A stretch of 64,000 bases of DNA from Martinezella lusitana (lineage in GTDB: Bacteria; Pseudomonadota; Alphaproteobacteria; Rhizobiales; Rhizobiaceae): the NCBI RefSeq assembly GCF_014207095.1, contig NZ_JACHBG010000015.1, positions 62,001 to 126,000 on the forward strand, read 5' to 3'. The stretch's first letter is position 1; the number at the start of each line of letters is the position of its first letter. Under the pieces are notes generated by a model. The model was not told the DNA's origin, made no database searches, and saw nothing but the letters and a program-made list of their open reading frames with translations. Below, piece after piece: positions 54,969 to 62,672 of the stretch. The position numbers were made by a program, and so were the translations under genes.

Positions 54969-55372
54969 GCTCGAACGCAAATCATTCGCATCATTCCGGC
55001 GACGCTCACGGTCACGACCATCACCATGGCAGCCACGAGGCTTCCCACGGCACCTACAAGAGCTACATGACGGGGTTCATCCTCTCCGTCATTCTGACGG
55101 CCATCCCCTTCTGGCTGGTCATGGGCAAGGTTTTCTCCGATCCGGCCGTCACCGGCGCGATCGTCATGATCCTCGGCGCGATCCAGATCATCGTGCACAT
55201 GATCTACTTCCTGCACATGAATACCCGTTCGGAAGGCGGCTGGAACATGATGGCGCTGATCTTCACGATCGTGCTCGTCATCATTGCGCTCTCCGGCTCG
55301 CTGTGGGTCATGCATCACCTCAACGCGAACATGATGCCCATGTCGCCCGAGATGATGCGCAACATGCCATAA
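54965..55372 (+). CDS. cyoD: Cytochrome bo3 ubiquinol oxidase subunit IV with His-rich N-terminus
   Basis: 135 residues from the ATG at 54965 (ATGA overlap with cyoC). Three membrane helices with IQIIVHMIYFLHM, the CyoD signature. The N-terminal 28 residues contain ten His (positions 7, 9, 10, 15, 17, 19-21, 24, 28), and the C-terminus is Met-rich. E. coli CyoD has a much plainer N-terminus. CyoD helps fit copper into subunit I, so the tail could hold metal; that is inference. Confidence 0.95.
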   Translation: MSSNANHSHHSGDAHGHDHHHGSHEASHGTYKSYMTGFILSVILTAIPFWLVMGKVFSDPAVTGAIVMILGAIQIIVHMIYFLHMNTRSEGGWNMMALIFTIVLVIIALSGSLWVMHHLNANMMPMSPEMMRNMP

Positions 55373-55380
55373 GACGAAGC

Positions 55381-55406
55381 GGCGGGCCTTCAGCCGAAGG
55401 CCCGCC
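55381..55406 (+). terminator. Hairpin after cyoD
   Basis: GGCGGGCCTTC (55381-55391) pairs perfectly over 11 bp with GAAGGCCCGCC (55396-55406) around AGCC. There is no U-run, so it may only reduce read-through into the SURF1 gene. Confidence 0.6.
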
Positions 55407-55563
55407 CTCCCCGGCTGATATCTCAAACCGGGCACTGCGCGGCGCATTCTTCAGAACGCCTGACATCGCAGCCGAATTCTTCAAAGACCACGCGTGATCT
55501 TCTGCGGCGAGAGCTTTATCCCTTCCGAAATCATGCGGCAGCGCCTCCCCGGAGACCAGCGCC

Positions 55564-56328
55564 ATGACCGATATTTCCTCGAATGCATCGCAAGGCAAAC
55601 CGCGCTCGACACTTGCGCTTGCCATCTGGGTACTTCTGCTTCTGCTGCTCACGGCTCTGCTCATCGGGCTGGGCACCTGGCAGGTTAAGCGGCTGCATTG
55701 GAAGCTGGATCTGATCGCCCGGGTCGATACGCGCGTGCATGCGCCAGCGGTTCCGGCGCCCGGCCCGGCGCAATGGGCCGACATCACTGCCGAAAACGCC
55801 GAATACAAGCATGTGCAGGCAAGCGGCATCCTTCTTAATGACAAGGAAGTGCAGGTCTATGCCTCGACCGTGCTCGGCGCCGGCTATTGGGTGCTGACGC
55901 CGCTGAAGCAGACCGATGGCACGACCATCATCATCAACCGCGGCTTCGTGCCGACCGACAAGCGCAACCCGGCGACGCGGCCGACGGGACAAATCGGCAC
56001 GGATACGGTCGTAACCGGTCTGCTGCGGATCAGCGAGCCCAAGGGCACGCTGCTGCGTTCCAATGTGTCGGCGGAAGAACGCTGGTATTCCCGTGACGTG
56101 GCGGCCATCGCTGCGGCTCGCGGCCTGCAGAATGTGGCACCCTATTTCATCGATGCCGACGACACGAAGAATCCCGGCGATCTGCCGGTGGGTGGGCTAA
56201 CGCAGATTAGCTTCCCGAACAGCCACCTCGTCTATGCCATCACCTGGTACGGACTGACTGTCATGACGCTCGGCATGGCCGTATTCCTGGTTTACTTCGA
56301 GCGGCGGCGGCGAAAAGCAACGGACTAA
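55564..56328 (+). CDS. SURF1-family oxidase assembly protein
   Basis: 254 residues with a membrane helix near each end (about 18-38 and 223-243) and a periplasmic middle, the SURF1 plan. The first-helix exit GLGTWQVKRLHWKLDLI and the YSRDVAAIAAA region are conserved. SURF1 proteins help insert haem into haem-copper oxidases. Here it follows cyoABCD, so it most likely serves the bo3-type enzyme. cyoE (haem O synthase) is not beside it. Convergent with the phosphatase gene. Confidence 0.92.
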   Translation: MTDISSNASQGKPRSTLALAIWVLLLLLLTALLIGLGTWQVKRLHWKLDLIARVDTRVHAPAVPAPGPAQWADITAENAEYKHVQASGILLNDKEVQVYASTVLGAGYWVLTPLKQTDGTTIIINRGFVPTDKRNPATRPTGQIGTDTVVTGLLRISEPKGTLLRSNVSAEERWYSRDVAAIAAARGLQNVAPYFIDADDTKNPGDLPVGGLTQISFPNSHLVYAITWYGLTVMTLGMAVFLVYFERRRRKATD

Positions 56329-56389
56329 ACCCACGCCGTTTCGCGGCGATTTCCACGGTCTAGCATCAGCGCACTTTTGTCGTACCGGC

Positions 56390-56956
56390 CTACCGCGCCA
56401 GCTGCGGGAAACGAAGCTGCCAGCGCCTGCCGTCGCCCGTCATCTCCACCAGGCCGAACGGCTCGACATCGATCGACCAGAATGCCGAAGCCGGCGCTTG
56501 CAGCACATGCAGGATCGCGGCGCGGATGACACTGGCATGGCTGATCGCGACGGTGTGACCTGCGTCCTGAAGATGCTGCTCCATCCACGCGCCGACACGC
56601 AGCATGATCGACGACAGAGACTCGCCGCCATGCGGCACGGCGGAAAGATCCGTCATCCACGATGCGAGAGATTGCGGATCGCTCTCATGAAGTTCGGCGA
56701 TCGACCGCCCCCGCCAGGCGCCATAATCGCATTCGCGCAAGGCCTCTTCATCGATGGCGTCGAGGCCGAGGAGTGCAGCCGTCTGGCCAGCGCGCAAAGC
56801 CGGGCTCGTCCAGACGCGGTCGACCGTCCTAAGCCGGGCGAGAGACAGGTCCGCTCTTTGGACAGCCTTATGCTCCAGGGGTTCGTCGCCCGGGAAACAT
56901 CCCTTTCGATTGGCCTCTGTCGGCCCATGGCAAATCCAGCTCAGGCGCGCCTTCAT
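56390..56956 (-). CDS. Histidine-phosphatase-family protein with Cys-His-Gly motif
   Basis: 188 residues from the ATG at 56956 (GGAG 4 bases upstream). The fold is that of phosphoglycerate mutase-like phosphatases. The nucleophile His10 is kept but the usual Arg before it is Cys (C9-H10-G11, in WICHGPTEANRKG). Other elements are present: TSPALRAGQTA, ECDYGAWRGRS, PHGGESLSS and the second His in ISHASVIRA. A similar Cys-His variant recurs in rhizobial proteins next to cobalamin genes. It is divergent from the B12 riboswitch and cbtBA, so a CobC-like role with a ribazole-type phosphate ester is possible but unproven. Confidence 0.8.
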   Translation of the reverse strand: MKARLSWICHGPTEANRKGCFPGDEPLEHKAVQRADLSLARLRTVDRVWTSPALRAGQTAALLGLDAIDEEALRECDYGAWRGRSIAELHESDPQSLASWMTDLSAVPHGGESLSSIMLRVGAWMEQHLQDAGHTVAISHASVIRAAILHVLQAPASAFWSIDVEPFGLVEMTGDGRRWQLRFPQLAR

Positions 56957-57008
56957 GAAACTCCACGACTTCACGCGTCCTCATGCCTGGCATCAGGACC
57001 GCGATTCA

Positions 57009-57038
57009 TTGACAACCATCTTCACGGACAGATATAAA
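57009..57038 (+). promoter_or_regulatory. Sigma70-type promoter of the cobalamin riboswitch / cbtBA
   Basis: TTGACA at 57009-57014, an 18-base spacer and TATAAA at 57033-57038 put the expected transcript start at about 57045, just before the riboswitch P1 stem. It is the strongest -35/-10 pair I noticed in the window. Confidence 0.8.
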
Positions 57039-57039
57039 C

Positions 57040-57145
57040 TTGCAATTGCGGGTGTGGAAGCCGGTGAAACCCCGGCGCGGTCGCGCCACTGTAATCGATG
57101 ACGGACACCTCGTTCTCGAGAGCCAGACCCTTCCCGCATAAACCC
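57040..57145 (+). ncRNA. Cobalamin (B12) riboswitch
   Basis: Conserved aptamer parts are in order: P1 TGCGGG (57047-57052) with CCCGCA (57133-57138), GTGGAAGCCGGTGAAACCCC, CGCCACTGTAATCG, and the B12 box AGCCAGACCC at 57121-57130. It lies upstream of cbtB, in a leader that ends with AAAGAGGGA before the ATG. Cobalamin binding should lower cobalt transporter synthesis, probably at translation since no clear terminator is seen. Confidence 0.93.
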
Positions 57146-57185
57146 TTCCGCTAATGGAACGCGCTTTTCTTAAAGAGGGATAACA

Positions 57186-57395
57186 ATGTCCGATACCGCT
57201 TTCGCACCGTCCGCCATACCGCAGCCGATACCGCTCGGCCAAATCCTGCCATGGGCCGTCTTCGCAGGCCTGTTGCTTTTGCTGGCGATCTATTTCGTCG
57301 GCGCGGAAGAGGGTGCGACCTCCCTCTTGTCAGGCAGCTATGTGCATGAATTCGTGCACGATGCCCGCCACCTTCTCGGCTTCCCCTGCCACTAG
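57186..57395 (+). CDS. cbtB: Cobalt transporter subunit CbtB
   Basis: 69 residues with one membrane helix (about 19-38). The C-terminus VHEFVHDARHLLGFPCH has His54, His58, His62, Cys68 and His69, the CbtB metal-binding pattern. CbtAB is proposed to bring cobalt in for B12 synthesis and is typically under a B12 riboswitch, as here. Its TAG stop codon is the start of a RIME-like repeat. Confidence 0.94.
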   Translation: MSDTAFAPSAIPQPIPLGQILPWAVFAGLLLLLAIYFVGAEEGATSLLSGSYVHEFVHDARHLLGFPCH

Positions 57396-57494
57396 AGCCT
57401 TTCCGCTTTTCTTCGAAACGCGAAAACACTCTATCCTTTTGTTGTTACGCAATTCCGGACGGAAAACTGCTGCGCGCTTTTCCTGGAGTTGCTT
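57392..57494. repeat. RIME-like repeat, copy 4
   Basis: Begins CTAGAGC on the cbtB stop codon. Half A runs to GCGAAAACACTCTA; half B begins GCAATTCCGGACGG (57449) and ends GGAGTTGC (57492). It is the copy most like copy 1. It lies between cbtB and cbtA. Confidence 0.75.
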
Positions 57495-57509
57495 TAAGGG
57501 GTTACGCAC

Positions 57510-58253
57510 ATGGTTGGACGTCTTTTGCTTCGCGGCATGATCGTCGGGGCCTTTACAGGCATTCTCATTTTTGCCTTCGCCCATACTTTCGGCGAACCGC
57601 TGGCCGATTGGGCCGTCGGCTTTGAAGAAAAGACCGCGCAGGCCGCCGGCGAGGCACCAGAGCCGGAAATCGTTAGCCGCACCATACAGGCGGGCATCGG
57701 CCTCTTCACCGGCAGCATCATCTTTTCGACGGCGATCGGCGGATTGTTCGCGCTGGTCTTCTCCTTCGTCTACGGCCGCATCAGCCCGCTTGGCGCTCGC
57801 GGCACGGCAGCCCTGCTCGCCATCGCCGCTTTCGTCGCCATTTCGCTCGTTCCGGATCTCAAATATCCGGCAAACCCGCCGGCAGTCGGCAATTCCGACA
57901 CGATCGGCGCGAGAACCGAGCTGTTCTTCATCATGATCCTGGCATCGGTCATCGGCATGGTCGTCGCCGTCGGTTTCGGCCGCAGGCTGGCTGCACGCTA
58001 CGGATCCTGGAACGGCGCGATCATCGCCGGCATCGGCTACATCGTCTTCGTCGCGCTGATCCAGTATCTGCTTCCGGCAATCAATGAGGTGCCTGAACAG
58101 TTCTCGGCAGTCGTACTCTGGCGGTTCCGCATCGCGTCGCTCGGGATGCATGCCATCCTCTGGGCCGTGCTCGGCCTGGTCTTTGGCGCCTGGGCGGAGC
58201 GCGAACTACCGCAAGTGCGTTCCCGCAGCAACGCAGCGCTGCGCAGAGCCTGA
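57510..58253 (+). CDS. cbtA: Cobalt transporter subunit CbtA
   Basis: 247 residues with about six membrane helices. The start MVGRLLLRGMIVGAFTG and the HTFGEPLADWA region are typical of CbtA. It is the membrane channel partner of CbtB. 114 bases separate the two genes because of the inserted repeat, and the next gene starts 1 base after the stop. Confidence 0.92.
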   Translation: MVGRLLLRGMIVGAFTGILIFAFAHTFGEPLADWAVGFEEKTAQAAGEAPEPEIVSRTIQAGIGLFTGSIIFSTAIGGLFALVFSFVYGRISPLGARGTAALLAIAAFVAISLVPDLKYPANPPAVGNSDTIGARTELFFIMILASVIGMVVAVGFGRRLAARYGSWNGAIIAGIGYIVFVALIQYLLPAINEVPEQFSAVVLWRFRIASLGMHAILWAVLGLVFGAWAERELPQVRSRSNAALRRA

Positions 58254-58254
58254 A

Positions 58255-58914
58255 ATGACGCGATCGTCACATCCCGCGCACCGATCCGTGCGCGGGAAAG
58301 GTCGACCCGCAAACGGTCTGTGGTACGCCGCCATTTGCTTCGTTCTCTTCATCTGGCCAACGGTGCTTGCAGCCCATAGCAGCGGTTCCTCCGGAAGCCA
58401 GGCAGGCATACCGATACCGAGTCTCACCCATGGCGAGATGGCTGTCATAGCGCCCTACTACAGGCGGATTGTTGCGATCGGACAAGCGGCATCTGACACC
58501 GACGAGACCTTCCGCCGGTTGCTGAATTTCACGCAGATCCAGAGAGCCTATTGTCTATGGGGCATGATGCCCGGCAGCGTCAGCGACGAGGAAAGCCCGT
58601 TCAACGAATGCTCGCACGCCTATCTTGCGGCAGCCAAAGCGGTCCTGCTGCATATGCGGACGATGGATGGCGAAAAGGCACAGGCCGGCGAGCTCGTTTC
58701 CGACATTGATGAAACGCTCGTGCGCAACAATCTATCGCTCATACTCTGCCAGTTCAGCAGCGAGAGTTTCAACACGGGCGATCTCATCAAGCCGACGCTC
58801 GCCGGTATTCTCGGGCATGCCAAAAGCCTCACGTCAATCCTGTCGATCCTGGTGATGATCGTAGGCGGTCTTTGGCTTGCGGTCCGCGCATTGCGTGTCA
58901 GCCGGTCTCTATAA
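58255..58914 (+). CDS. Uncharacterised membrane protein coupled to cbtA
   Basis: 219 residues from the ATG at 58255, one base after the cbtA stop, so translation is coupled. The N-terminus is basic (RSSHPAHRSVRGKGR), followed by a signal-anchor helix at 21-40; a second helix lies near 192-211. The part between, with FTQIQRAYCLWGMMPG and SPFNECSHAYLAA, is probably periplasmic and has two Cys and several His. I do not recognise the family. The context suggests a link to cobalt or cobalamin. Confidence 0.75.
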   Translation: MTRSSHPAHRSVRGKGRPANGLWYAAICFVLFIWPTVLAAHSSGSSGSQAGIPIPSLTHGEMAVIAPYYRRIVAIGQAASDTDETFRRLLNFTQIQRAYCLWGMMPGSVSDEESPFNECSHAYLAAAKAVLLHMRTMDGEKAQAGELVSDIDETLVRNNLSLILCQFSSESFNTGDLIKPTLAGILGHAKSLTSILSILVMIVGGLWLAVRALRVSRSL

Positions 58915-58917
58915 AGA

Positions 58918-58946
58918 AACACCGCCGCGTTCAGCGGCGGTGTTTT
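58918..58946. terminator. Bidirectional terminator after the cbt operon
   Basis: AACACCGCCGC (58918-58928) pairs perfectly over 11 bp with GCGGCGGTGTT (58934-58944) around GTTCA, then TTTT. It lies between two convergent genes. Confidence 0.85.
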
Positions 58947-58967
58947 CAGCCTGGCAAAATGTGCCTC

Positions 58968-59303
58968 TTACCAGTCGCGCCGGCGGCGCCAACCATCGTC
59001 ACGCCAGCCGCGATCCTCGCGCCAGTCATCGCGATGATGGCGATGGCCGTGCCAACCCCATGGCGGCGGTGGCGGCCTGCGATAGCCCCAACGCGGCGGC
59101 GGCGGTCCCCAGCGGTTCGGGCGGCACTCGCCCCACGGAGTGGCATGCCAGCCACGGCCGCAGGCATAGTCCACATTAACGACCGGCGCTCCGGACGTTG
59201 TTACTCCAGCCGGTGTCCCGACAGCGGGAATCGGCATCGCTTCTGCCGACGATACAGCCAATCCGCCAAGCAATGCGGCGATGGCAATCACGGTCGATCT
59301 CAT
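58968..59303 (-). CDS. Small secreted GCG_CRPN-type protein
   Basis: 111 residues from the ATG at 59303 with GAGGACC upstream. Signal peptide MRSTVIAIAALLGGLAVSSA ends near AEA. The mature part has CGRGWHATPWGECRPNRW, the GCG_CRPN motif, and then a low-complexity tail rich in Pro, Trp, Arg, His and Gly. Such proteins are common in rhizobia as periplasmic or surface proteins of unknown role. Confidence 0.85.
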   Translation of the reverse strand: MRSTVIAIAALLGGLAVSSAEAMPIPAVGTPAGVTTSGAPVVNVDYACGRGWHATPWGECRPNRWGPPPPRWGYRRPPPPPWGWHGHRHHRDDWREDRGWRDDGWRRRRDW

Positions 59304-59500
59304 CTTCAATGGTCCTCTGTCCAAGTCCCTAACACGCGGGATTTAACCCTCGAAGGTATGAACGCCGGCTGAACCGAAAAAGGTGTTTTTTGGGCGAAAT
59401 CAAGACCGTTCGAGGCGCATCTCTCGGCCGAAAATCGCCTACTGCCGCGACGAGACGTGACTTGAACCATTGTTCGGACAGGATATTCGGCCGTTCTCGC

Positions 59501-59518
59501 GCGTCACGAGAGTTTCAT
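59501..59518 (+). promoter_or_regulatory. Weak Pho-box-like repeat upstream of pit
   Basis: GCGTCAC (59501-59507), spacer GAGA, GTTTCAT (59512-59518) have the right 11-base period but match CTGTCAT at only 4 and 5 of 7 positions. In Sinorhizobium, PhoB represses pit, so a weak site is not unreasonable. The rest of the gap between 59304 and 59565 shows no gene. Confidence 0.3.
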
Positions 59519-59565
59519 CAACGAGGCTTACACCAGAAATATCACCTGCCATAAAGGAGTTAGAG

Positions 59566-61173
59566 ATGGTCGACCTCGCTTCCAGCAGTTCAGAGAGCGG
59601 CAACGCCAATCACCCAATTCACGGTACAGCAGGCTCGGCGAAGTGGTTTCTGCCGCTCTTCGGCATCGTTGTCCTCGGCGGTCTCGCCTATGTCGGCTAC
59701 GCGCTCGGCAGCGATCTTGCCGAAGCAGCGGCGGTTCCGTGGATCCTGCTCGGCCTTGCCCTGCTCATCGCGCTCGGCTTTGAATTCGTCAACGGTTTCC
59801 ACGACACGGCCAATGCCGTCGCAACCGTGATCTACACCCGTTCCCTGCCGGCGGAATTCGCCGTCATCTGGTCAGGCTTCTTCAACTTCCTCGGCGTTCT
59901 CACCTCTTCCGGCGCCGTCGCTTTCGGTATCCTGGCGCTGCTGCCGGTCGAACTGATCCTGCAGGTCGGCTCCGGCTCGGGTCTGGCCATGGTGTTCGCA
60001 CTCCTGACCGCCGCCATCATCTGGAACCTCGGCACCTGGTATCTGGGTCTGCCGGCCTCAAGCTCGCATACGCTCGTCGGCTCTATCATCGGCGTCGGCC
60101 TCGCCAATCAGTTTCTGGCGCCTGCCGGCTCAGCAACGAGCGGTGTCGACTGGTCGCAGGCAAGCAGCGTCGGCATGTCTCTGCTGCTGTCGCCGATCAT
60201 CGGCTTCGGCGCGGCCGCCATCCTGCTGCTGGTTGCCAAGGTCCTGATCCGCAACAAGGCACTTTACGAAGCGCCGAAGGGCAATGCACCACCACCGATG
60301 TGGATCCGCGGCCTGCTGATCTTCACCTGCACCGGCGTCAGCTTCGCCCACGGCTCAAATGACGGCCAGAAGGGCATGGGTCTGATCATGCTCATCCTCA
60401 TCGGTCTCGTACCGACCGCCTTTGCGCTGAACCGCACGCCCGAGATCAACTATCTCGATGCCTATAAGGCTGCTTCCGTGCAGGTCGAGACCGTGCTCGG
60501 CAAATATGTAAAGCCCGGCGTCGCCGCCCCCGCCGATCCGAAGGCTGCCGTCAGCGCGGCCGTGAAGAGCAAGACCTGGTCGGATGTCACCACTCCGGCG
60601 CTGCAGGCCTATATTCACGCGACGAGCGCCTCGATTGCGGCCTATCCGAGCATCGAGAAGCTGCCGAACGGTCTCGTCAGCAATATACGTAACGACATCT
60701 ATCTCATCGGTGAATCGCTGAAGCTGATCGACAAGCAGAAGCTGCTGCCGATGAGCGCCGACGACCTCAAGGCCGTCACCAACTATCACGCCGCCGTCGA
60801 CCACACGACCAAGTTCATCCCGCTCTGGGTGAAGGTTGCAGTGGCACTGGCACTCGGCCTCGGCACCATGGTCGGCTGGAAGCGCATCGTCGTCACCGTC
60901 GGCGAAAAGATCGGCAAGACGCACCTGACCTACGGCCAGGGTGCCGCCGCCGAAGTTGTGGCAATGCTGACGATCGGCGCTGCCGACCATCTCGGCCTGC
61001 CGGTCTCGACAACGCATGTCCTGTCTTCCGGCGTCGCCGGCACCATGGCGGCGAACGGTTCCGGCCTGCAATGGTCGACCGTGCGCAACATGCTGATGGC
61101 CTGGGTCCTGACGCTGCCGGCCTCGATCGCGCTCGCTTTCGTGCTGTTCGTCGTGCTCCGTCAGATTTTCTGA
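59566..61173 (+). CDS. pit: Low-affinity inorganic phosphate transporter, Pit family
   Basis: 535 residues from the ATG at 59566 with AAGGAGTTAGAG upstream. The two Pit signature repeats are intact: GFEFVNGFHDTANAVATVIYT near residue 65 and CTGVSFAHGSNDGQKGMG in the second half. Ten or more membrane helices are split by a cytoplasmic loop of about 140 residues. It imports phosphate or metal phosphate with protons. The DUF47 gene (PhoU-like) often placed before pit is absent here. Confidence 0.94.
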   Translation: MVDLASSSSESGNANHPIHGTAGSAKWFLPLFGIVVLGGLAYVGYALGSDLAEAAAVPWILLGLALLIALGFEFVNGFHDTANAVATVIYTRSLPAEFAVIWSGFFNFLGVLTSSGAVAFGILALLPVELILQVGSGSGLAMVFALLTAAIIWNLGTWYLGLPASSSHTLVGSIIGVGLANQFLAPAGSATSGVDWSQASSVGMSLLLSPIIGFGAAAILLLVAKVLIRNKALYEAPKGNAPPPMWIRGLLIFTCTGVSFAHGSNDGQKGMGLIMLILIGLVPTAFALNRTPEINYLDAYKAASVQVETVLGKYVKPGVAAPADPKAAVSAAVKSKTWSDVTTPALQAYIHATSASIAAYPSIEKLPNGLVSNIRNDIYLIGESLKLIDKQKLLPMSADDLKAVTNYHAAVDHTTKFIPLWVKVAVALALGLGTMVGWKRIVVTVGEKIGKTHLTYGQGAAAEVVAMLTIGAADHLGLPVSTTHVLSSGVAGTMAANGSGLQWSTVRNMLMAWVLTLPASIALAFVLFVVLRQIF

Positions 61174-61223
61174 TCGATCCGCTCGAGCGGCGTTTTGAGC
61201 TCGTCGGGCAATCCCTGAAAAGA

Positions 61224-61251
61224 AAATGGCGCTCCTTGTGGGGCGCCATTT
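61224..61251. terminator. Bidirectional terminator between pit and the MucR-like gene
   Basis: AAATGGCGC (61224-61232) pairs perfectly with GCGCCATTT (61243-61251), flanked by AAAAGA and TCTCTTG, between convergent genes. Confidence 0.75.
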
Positions 61252-61346
61252 CTCTTGTTGCAGAATCCGGGCACATGGCGTCGCAACGCCATGTGGAGTG
61301 GCAAACCATTCATTCGCCTATTCAGAGCCGATGCGATAGGGCGGGC

Positions 61347-61799
61347 TCACGTGCCAACAGTTTCCTTCCTGCTGCCATTGGCACCGAGGCCGGATAGCTT
61401 CGCCAGCTCGGAACGCCGATTGGCATAGTTCTGTGCGACCATCGGATAGCTCGGAGCCAGGCCCCACTTCTGCCGGTATTCCTCTGGTGTGAGGCCATAG
61501 TGCACGCGCAAATGCCGCTTCAGCGTCTTGAAGCGTTTGCCGTCCTCCAGGCAGACTATGTAATCGTTGGTCACCGATTTCCTCAAATCCACCGCCGGCA
61601 CCAAATTGCTTCGCTCAGGCGCAGAGCTGGGTGCACCCAACCCATGCAATGCGTCGTGAATATCCTTGATCAGCCTTGGAAGACCGGCCACTGGAATCGT
61701 GTTGTGACTGACATAGGCCGAAACGATCTTCACACAGCCATCGAACAATGAGTGCATCTGCGGCAGGGCGGGTATTTTTCTCTCGCTGAAAGAATCCAT
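61347..61799 (-). CDS. Ros/MucR-family regulator with altered zinc site
   Basis: 150 residues from the ATG at 61799. The C-terminal DNA-binding domain reads CLEDGKRFKTLKRHLRVHYG and then LTPEEYRQKWGL, the Ros/MucR core. The zinc finger in Ros is C-X2-C-X9-H-X3-4-H; here it is Cys83-X2-Asp86-X9-His96-X3-His100, so the second ligand is Asp. Some Mesorhizobium homologues have the same change and fold with or without zinc. These proteins bind AT-rich DNA and silence exopolysaccharide, motility and symbiosis genes. The target may include the AT-rich stretch before the EAL gene. Confidence 0.9.
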   Translation of the reverse strand: MDSFSERKIPALPQMHSLFDGCVKIVSAYVSHNTIPVAGLPRLIKDIHDALHGLGAPSSAPERSNLVPAVDLRKSVTNDYIVCLEDGKRFKTLKRHLRVHYGLTPEEYRQKWGLAPSYPMVAQNYANRRSELAKLSGLGANGSRKETVGT

Positions 61800-61954
61800 G
61801 ATCTTTTCCCGGGTCTCATAAGGTTCCTCGTGCGCCGCCACGCCCGATCGTTTCAAGCGAAACCTCCGCTGCCGGATGTTCCGCCGTTTCAATTTTGCGC
61901 CGGTTTCCCAACGCATGATCCCCCGGAGATTACCGAGGGCAGAATGCGCACGCA

Positions 61955-62560
61955 TCAGGTGCGCCCGCGATCACAACCGATAGCCTCCCGCTCCAAACCC
62001 CGCGTCCGCCGCCAGTGCGACAGTTCGCCGGCTGTTTCGGAAAGATAGGCCACCAGCTTGTTGCAGAGGGTGACAAGCGGCATATCAAGCATGAATGCCG
62101 TGTGTGTAGGATCTCCTTTGCAGTGGTGAAGTGTCTGAAGGATCAGCTTGCGCTCGACATCCTGCATGGTGTGACCGACGAGCGCGCCGACGGCCTCATC
62201 GAAGGCTTGGCCTGGCGGATACCCGTCCCGAACACGAAAGACGATTTCTTCGAGCAACCGATCCTCGCTCGCGGTCGTTATGACGATATCCGTGGCGTCG
62301 TTTCCAAGTTCGCAAAAGACGTAGAGGCCGCTTTCCGCATCTATCGTCACGCGACCGAGGACTCCCGCCTCGTTCTCGCGAACAAGAATATGCGGGGCAG
62401 ACCCATCGACAAACACGACGGAATGCACTCCGCCATCGGCAAGCAATGCGCTCCGAAGTCGCCCGCCCAAGGCGCACAACAGCGTATTCGCCTTCAGCCC
62501 GCTTGCTGCTCTTGCCGCGGAATCGCGGTATTTAGGCGGAAACACCGGCTGCCTCATCAT
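61955..62560 (-). CDS. Protein with C-terminal Fis-type HTH
   Basis: 201 residues; two consecutive ATG codons open the frame. The first 125 residues form a mixed alpha/beta domain with VVFVDGSAPHILVRENE and no clear family. Residues around 130-175 (MQDVERKLILQTLHHCKGDP, then HTAFMLDMPLVTLCNKLVAYL) match the Fis/NtrC C-terminal HTH. No AAA+ or sigma54-activation domain is present, so it is not an enhancer-binding activator. It lies between the MucR-like and EAL genes on the same strand, probably with the EAL gene (112-base gap). Confidence 0.65.
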   Translation of the reverse strand: MMRQPVFPPKYRDSAARAASGLKANTLLCALGGRLRSALLADGGVHSVVFVDGSAPHILVRENEAGVLGRVTIDAESGLYVFCELGNDATDIVITTASEDRLLEEIVFRVRDGYPPGQAFDEAVGALVGHTMQDVERKLILQTLHHCKGDPTHTAFMLDMPLVTLCNKLVAYLSETAGELSHWRRTRGLEREAIGCDRGRT

Positions 62561-62672
62561 GACAACACCCGTGCGGACGATGCCGGGCTTTCCGACGGTC
62601 GAAGGGGCCCCGTTCTATTCGTATTGTGCACCAGGGTTGCGGCGTTGCCGGGCCGGCTGATGACGCGGAGGC

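Noticed and set aside
61347..61799. MucR-like gene as inactive because of the Cys to Asp change
   Set aside because: The rest of the DNA-binding core is fully conserved, and homologues with the same change are known to bind DNA.
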